Of a stretch of DNA of 64,000 nt, positions 60,961 to 64,000 are shown one piece after another. Each line of letters begins with the position of its first letter. Position 1 is the first letter of the stretch. A program made the translations under genes and the position numbers. Under the pieces are notes generated by a model. That model was not told the DNA's origin, searched no databases, and was given only the letters and a program-made list of their open reading frames with translations. The stretch is from Klebsiella variicola. Lineage in GTDB: Bacteria > Pseudomonadota > Gammaproteobacteria > Enterobacterales > Enterobacteriaceae. The DNA is taken from assembly GCF_000828055.2 (NCBI RefSeq), contig NZ_CP010523.2, positions 1 to 64,000 of the forward strand. Direction: 5' to 3'.

Positions 60961-62084
60961 CAGGCATTGCCTCCGTTATTGTTGACGGCAACGGCCTTCA
61001 CTGTCTGTCCGGGGGCCACTTTACTGGTGCCTTCGACAATCAGCTTATCGCCTGCTTTCAGGCCGCTCAGCACCAGCCATTTATCGCCATAGGTGTCGCC
61101 GGTTTCCACGGTACGCTGCTCAACTTTGTTGGCGGCATCGACCACCAGCGCCGTGGCGTCGCCTTTGGCATCGCGGGTGATCCCCTGTTGTGGGGCGAGG
61201 ATCGCGTCGTTCATGATGCCTTCATCGATGCGCGCGCGGACGAACATCCCCGGTAGCAGGACGTGCTGCGGGTTGGGGAAGATAGCGCGCAGGGTCACCG
61301 AGCCGGTGGATTCATCGACGGCGACTTCGGTGAGCGCCAGACGCCCTTTTTCCTGGTAGGTACTGCCATCTTCCAGGGTTAACGTCACGCTGAGGGTGTC
61401 GCTGTTGCTGGCCAGGCTTTGTTTGCGTAAACGCAGGAGATCGACGCTGGATCGCGTCAGATCGACATACATGGTGTCGAGCCCGCGGATCGTCGCCAGC
61501 GCGGTATCCTGATCGGCGGAGACCAGCGCCCCCGGCGTAACCGACGAGATGCCGATGCGCCCGGCTATCGGTGCGGTGACGGTGGTCCAGTTCAGGTTGA
61601 TGCGCGCGCTCTCCAGCGCCGCTTTCTTCGATTCCACGCTGGCCTTGTCCTGGGCACAGGTGGAGGCGGCGTCGTCGGCATCCTGGCGGGAAACGCCGTT
61701 ATCCCTGACCAGCGACGCGTAGCGCTGGGCCTTCTGGCAATCGGAGACCACCAGCGCCTGGGCCTGTTTCAGCGCGGCCGCCGCTTCGTTCCAGGTCGCG
61801 CGATAGCTGGAGGGATCGATCTGGTAAAGGGCCTGCCCGGCCTTCACCATATCGCCTTCGGTAAACAGGCGCTTCTGGATGATGCCACCCACCTGGGGGC
61901 GTACTTCGGCGCTGAGCGAGGCGGTGGTGCGGCCGGTGAGCTGGCTGACTACCGGCACCGGCTGGCTTTGCAGGGTGACCACGCCCACTTCCGGCGTGGG
62001 TTGCTGCGGGGCAGATGTCTGCGCATTATCGCATCCGCTAAGGAGAAATAATGCTGTCGCGATGGGAGCTATGATGTATTTCAT
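60960..62084 (-). CDS. eefA: RND efflux periplasmic adaptor (EefA-like)
   Basis: 374 residues of the AcrA/MexA membrane-fusion family: lipobox LLSGC (Cys18), a biotinyl-lipoyl-like half (VRPQVGGIIQKRLFTEGD), a helical hairpin (about 100-170), the second lipoyl half (TVTAPIAGRIGISSV) and a beta-barrel. An unusual pair of cysteines lies in the hairpin (VVSDCQKAQR, STCAQDK). It is the first gene of eefABC; a long leader region lies upstream. Confidence 0.78.
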   Translation of the reverse strand: MKYIIAPIATALFLLSGCDNAQTSAPQQPTPEVGVVTLQSQPVPVVSQLTGRTTASLSAEVRPQVGGIIQKRLFTEGDMVKAGQALYQIDPSSYRATWNEAAAALKQAQALVVSDCQKAQRYASLVRDNGVSRQDADDAASTCAQDKASVESKKAALESARINLNWTTVTAPIAGRIGISSVTPGALVSADQDTALATIRGLDTMYVDLTRSSVDLLRLRKQSLASNSDTLSVTLTLEDGSTYQEKGRLALTEVAVDESTGSVTLRAIFPNPQHVLLPGMFVRARIDEGIMNDAILAPQQGITRDAKGDATALVVDAANKVEQRTVETGDTYGDKWLVLSGLKAGDKLIVEGTSKVAPGQTVKAVAVNNNGGNA

Positions 62085-62463
62085 TATATTTTCTCAAGAT
62101 ATAAGACGTCCGCCCCGTTTATTTAAAAACGAGGGAATAGGTTGGGCGCTGAGGCATTTTCGGGTGAGCGAAAATGACAAAAAAGGAACACAGATGTTCC
62201 TGAACGTGATTGTTATTGTGTCTCCGTTGAAGCCAACCTCTTCGGTCTTCAGGAGGTGAAAAGCGCATCTCCTCTGGTCTTTTGGTGAGAATGATCATTC
62301 TCATTTTTATCCATTATACGATCCGTCGCGATAATGGAAAGGTTTTTTTGCTTACTTTTAGAACGCAAAAAATTAAGGCAAATAATCATGGAGAAAATAA
62401 GAATATTTTGTGAAAGTGGAGTGGGAAAATAACCATTCGGCATCGCGATACTGGAGATAGTTA
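62085..62463. promoter_or_regulatory. Control region between eefA and the GNAT gene
   Basis: This 379-base gap has no convincing gene. It is AT-rich toward the GNAT side and holds a perfect hairpin CATTTTCG/CGAAAATG (62155-62162/62169-62176), a second stem AGGAGGTG/CATCTCCT (62251-62258/62266-62273, one wobble), and the Fur-like palindrome at 62286-62303. It must contain the divergent promoters. Confidence 0.6.
62286..62303. promoter_or_regulatory. Fur-box-like 18-bp palindrome
   Basis: TGAGAATGATCATTCTCA is a perfect palindrome, close to the Fur pattern (GATAATGATnATCATTATC), with the same AATGAT/ATCATT core. It could alternatively be the operator of a dedicated repressor of the eef genes. 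Confidence 0.6.
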
Positions 62464-62880
62464 ATGACACTAATCATTACAAAAAGCATTAATCCCGACG
62501 ATCAACAAGAATTGTTTGCCGGTCTGCGGCAGTATAATCAGCAGTATCTCGATGCGGCGCAGTTTGGCGATCTGGGGGTTTACTCCCGCGATGCGCAAGG
62601 GGTGATGCAGGGCGGGCTGATTGCCAAACGCAAGGGCAACTGGCTGTGCATTGAGTATCTGTGGGTTAGCGAGGCGACGCGCGGGCGCGGGTTGGGGAGC
62701 GAGCTGATGCAGGAGGCGGAACAGCAGGCGCGGGCGCTAGGCTGCAGCCATCTGCTGGTGGATACCTTTAGCTTCCAGGCGCTGCCGTTTTATCAGAAAT
62801 TAGGCTATCAGCTGCAGATGTCGCTGCCCGACTTCCCCCACGCAGGCATGCAGCGCCACTATTTGTCGAAGGCGCTGTAA
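62464..62880 (+). CDS. GNAT-family N-acetyltransferase
   Basis: 138 residues of the GNAT fold with acetyl-CoA-binding motif A ([25 protein letters not shown]) and C-terminal [13 protein letters not shown]. The substrate is unknown. ATG 62464 has GGAG upstream. It is divergent from eefA across the Fur-like region. Confidence 0.85.
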   Translation: MTLIITKSINPDDQQELFAGLRQYNQQYLDAAQFGDLGVYSRDAQGVMQGGLIAKRKGNWLCIEYLWVSEATRGRGLGSELMQEAEQQARALGCSHLLVDTFSFQALPFYQKLGYQLQMSLPDFPHAGMQRHYLSKAL

Positions 62881-63501
62881 CGATCCTGGTATCCCCGGGC
62901 GGTCAGGTACCCTACCTGTGGTTGTGCCGGATGGCGGCATAAATGCCTTATCCGGCCTACGCAGTCCTCCCGTCGTTTCGCCCCACCCAGGACCGGCAAG
63001 CGCAGCGCCGCCGGGCAGGATATCAGGCACGGCACCAGTATTCTTGCCGGGTGGCGGCTGTCGCCTTACCCGTCCTGGGGTTCGTGCGACCTGTTGTTAA
63101 TTTAACCACATGCGCGACTGAAACTGCCGGTGCTGGCGGCCTCAAAATCGCTGAGACGTTCCCGGAAGGCCGGGGCAGCCCGCATGGATGCGGGCTGAGG
63201 GCCGTGTTTTGCACGGACGCTGCCTCGGCCCGACCCGAAGCCTGCAGGGATAAGTCGAAGGGACCGCGTAGCGGCGATTTTGCTGGCCGGAGCCCGGGGG
63301 TACAGGGGGCGGCGGCGACTGGCCGCCCCCTGTGCGCTCCCTGCGGCATAAGAGACATAACGCAGAAGATCAACCGGGAGCGCAATCTGCCGGGAATTAA
63401 CATAGAAGTTGTAGCCCTGCTAAGCGTAGCGCGAGCAGGGAAACTCCCGGATGGCGGCGCGTGGCGCCTTATCCGGGCTACAAAAGCGTCAAAACCACGC
63501 C
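62881..63501. repeat. Gene-free tract with REP units and a folded GC-rich element
   Basis: No reading frame here looks like a real protein. REP units lie at about 62924-62962 (GTGCCGGATGGCGGC ... CCTACG), 62994-63025, 63043-63078 and 63410-63482 (two facing units). Between them, 63168-63384 forms the structured element listed separately. Confidence 0.75.
63168..63384. other. Highly structured GC-rich element, possible ncRNA or mobile repeat
   Basis: Long stems, all from sequence: outer 63168-63179 with 63219-63230 (11 Watson-Crick pairs and one G-U if transcribed from +), enclosing GCCCGC/GCGGGC (63178-63183/63190-63195) and CCGTG/CACGG (63202-63206/63212-63216) as a three-way junction. Then a perfect 11-bp stem CAGGGGGCGGC/GCCGCCCCCTG (63303-63313/63322-63332), and TGCGCTCCC/GGGAGCGCA (63333-63341/63376-63384) enclosing TGCG/CGCA. 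I do not recognise an Rfam family. It may be a dispersed Klebsiella repeat. Confidence 0.6.
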
Positions 63502-64000
63502 TTAACCTCCGACGCCGTGGCCCATTAACGCCAGCGCGTGGCTGATGATGGTCTGGCGGTTGACCGCCTGTAAACGCGGATCGCTGTGAATGCGTGAAAA
63601 TGGCACCAGCACCAGGCTAATCACCGTGGTAAACAGCAGCTCCGGCGACAGCGCCGGATTGATCTTGCCCTCCAGCTGCCAGCGACGCACCGTCTCCAGC
63701 ATCACCTGAAAACGCTCCTCGCCGAAGCGGGCATCCATATGCTGACGCAGGATCGGCATCTCGCCGATGATCTCCTGCATCCACAGCGGCGCAAACCAGG
63801 CGTTTTTCTCCGCCATATGCGCCAGCGTCTCGACCATCATCGTCAGCGCCAGCACCGGATCCTGCGGATGATCGACAAAAATGCGGCTGATGTGATTGCG
63901 CAGCGGCATAAAGCGCTCCTCAATCAGCTGGGTCACCAGCGCATCCCGGGAACTGAAGTAGTAATGCAGCATCGCCGGCGTCACCCCGGCCTCTTTGGCG
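63502..64000 (-). CDS. TetR-family regulator, 5' end beyond the window
   Basis: A partial gene: the visible part encodes AKEAGVTPAMLHYYFSSRDAL, the recognition helix end of a TetR HTH, then a helical ligand-binding domain with a C-terminal TetR_C-like region to GHGVGG. The N-terminal residues lie beyond base 64000. A GTG at 63984 would be a false start, because the HTH sequence continues upstream in frame. Its target is unknown; the Eef-like pump about 1.4 kb away is only one candidate. Confidence 0.85.
   Translation of the reverse strand, partial: AKEAGVTPAMLHYYFSSRDALVTQLIEERFMPLRNHISRIFVDHPQDPVLALTMMVETLAHMAEKNAWFAPLWMQEIIGEMPILRQHMDARFGEERFQVMLETVRRWQLEGKINPALSPELLFTTVISLVLVPFSRIHSDPRLQAVNRQTIISHALALMGHGVGG

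Overview
The window reads as the first 64 kb of a Klebsiella chromosome (K. pneumoniae complex most likely), numbered from the GTG start codon of dnaA. The evidence is the enterobacterial dnaA-dnaN-recF-gyrB block with near-E. coli protein sequences, high GC with strong GC3, Klebsiella-type genes (aglA/aglB for sucrose isomers, an EefABC-like RND pump) and many Klebsiella-style REP/BIME repeats. oriC itself lies outside the window.

Layout. (1) 1-7185: replication block dnaA, dnaN, recF, gyrB, then yidA; an ERIC-like palindrome separates dnaN from recF. (2) 7335-9547: a two-gene outer-membrane beta-barrel pair with no E. coli counterpart at this place. (3) 9625-14978: yidR, yidQ, the ibpA/ibpB small heat-shock genes with RNA thermometers, yidE and the GntR-type regulator yidP. 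(4) 15277-18218: aglA-aglB, uptake and hydrolysis of alpha-glucosides. (5) 18319-19515: yidH-yidG-yidF; yidF looks like the C-terminal remnant of an anaerobic sulfatase-maturating enzyme. (6) 19519-23351: D-serine catabolism, dsdA-dsdX with divergent dsdC. (7) 23417-27263: emrD, whose 3' end is tandemly duplicated, a DMT exporter, a GNAT enzyme, the SOS-controlled tisB/istR toxin-antitoxin pair, and the ivbL leader with its attenuator. (8) 27312-34411: ilvB-ilvN and the hexose-phosphate system uhpA-uhpB-uhpC-uhpT. (9) 34459-38709: a LysR regulator, yicN, an SRPBCC protein behind a striking inverted repeat, a type II toxin-antitoxin locus whose toxin is frameshifted, and nepI. (10) 38883-43690: a lactose/cellobiose-type PTS (EIIB, EIIC, EIIA), a LamB-type porin and a LacI-type regulator. 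(11) 43902-51301: a complete gallate catabolic cluster (transporter, gallate dioxygenase, tandem-HTH LysR regulator, hydratase, aldolase, tautomerase and one extra oxidoreductase). (12) 51305-52604: yicS and yicL. (13) 52756-55113: murP/murQ for N-acetylmuramate. (14) 55276-62880: a Bcr/CflA exporter, an Eef-type RND pump and a GNAT enzyme. (15) 62881-64000: a 620-base gene-free tract with REPs and a strongly folded GC-rich element, then a TetR regulator cut by the window end.

Relative to E. coli the backbone order (uhpT ... yicN, nepI, yicS, yicL) is kept, and the PTS and gallate modules sit together as about 12.5 kb between nepI and yicS. The dsd genes sit between yidF and emrD. Most accessory content is sugar, aromatic or amino-acid catabolism and efflux. 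I see no tRNA or rRNA genes, prophage, insertion sequence or CRISPR array.
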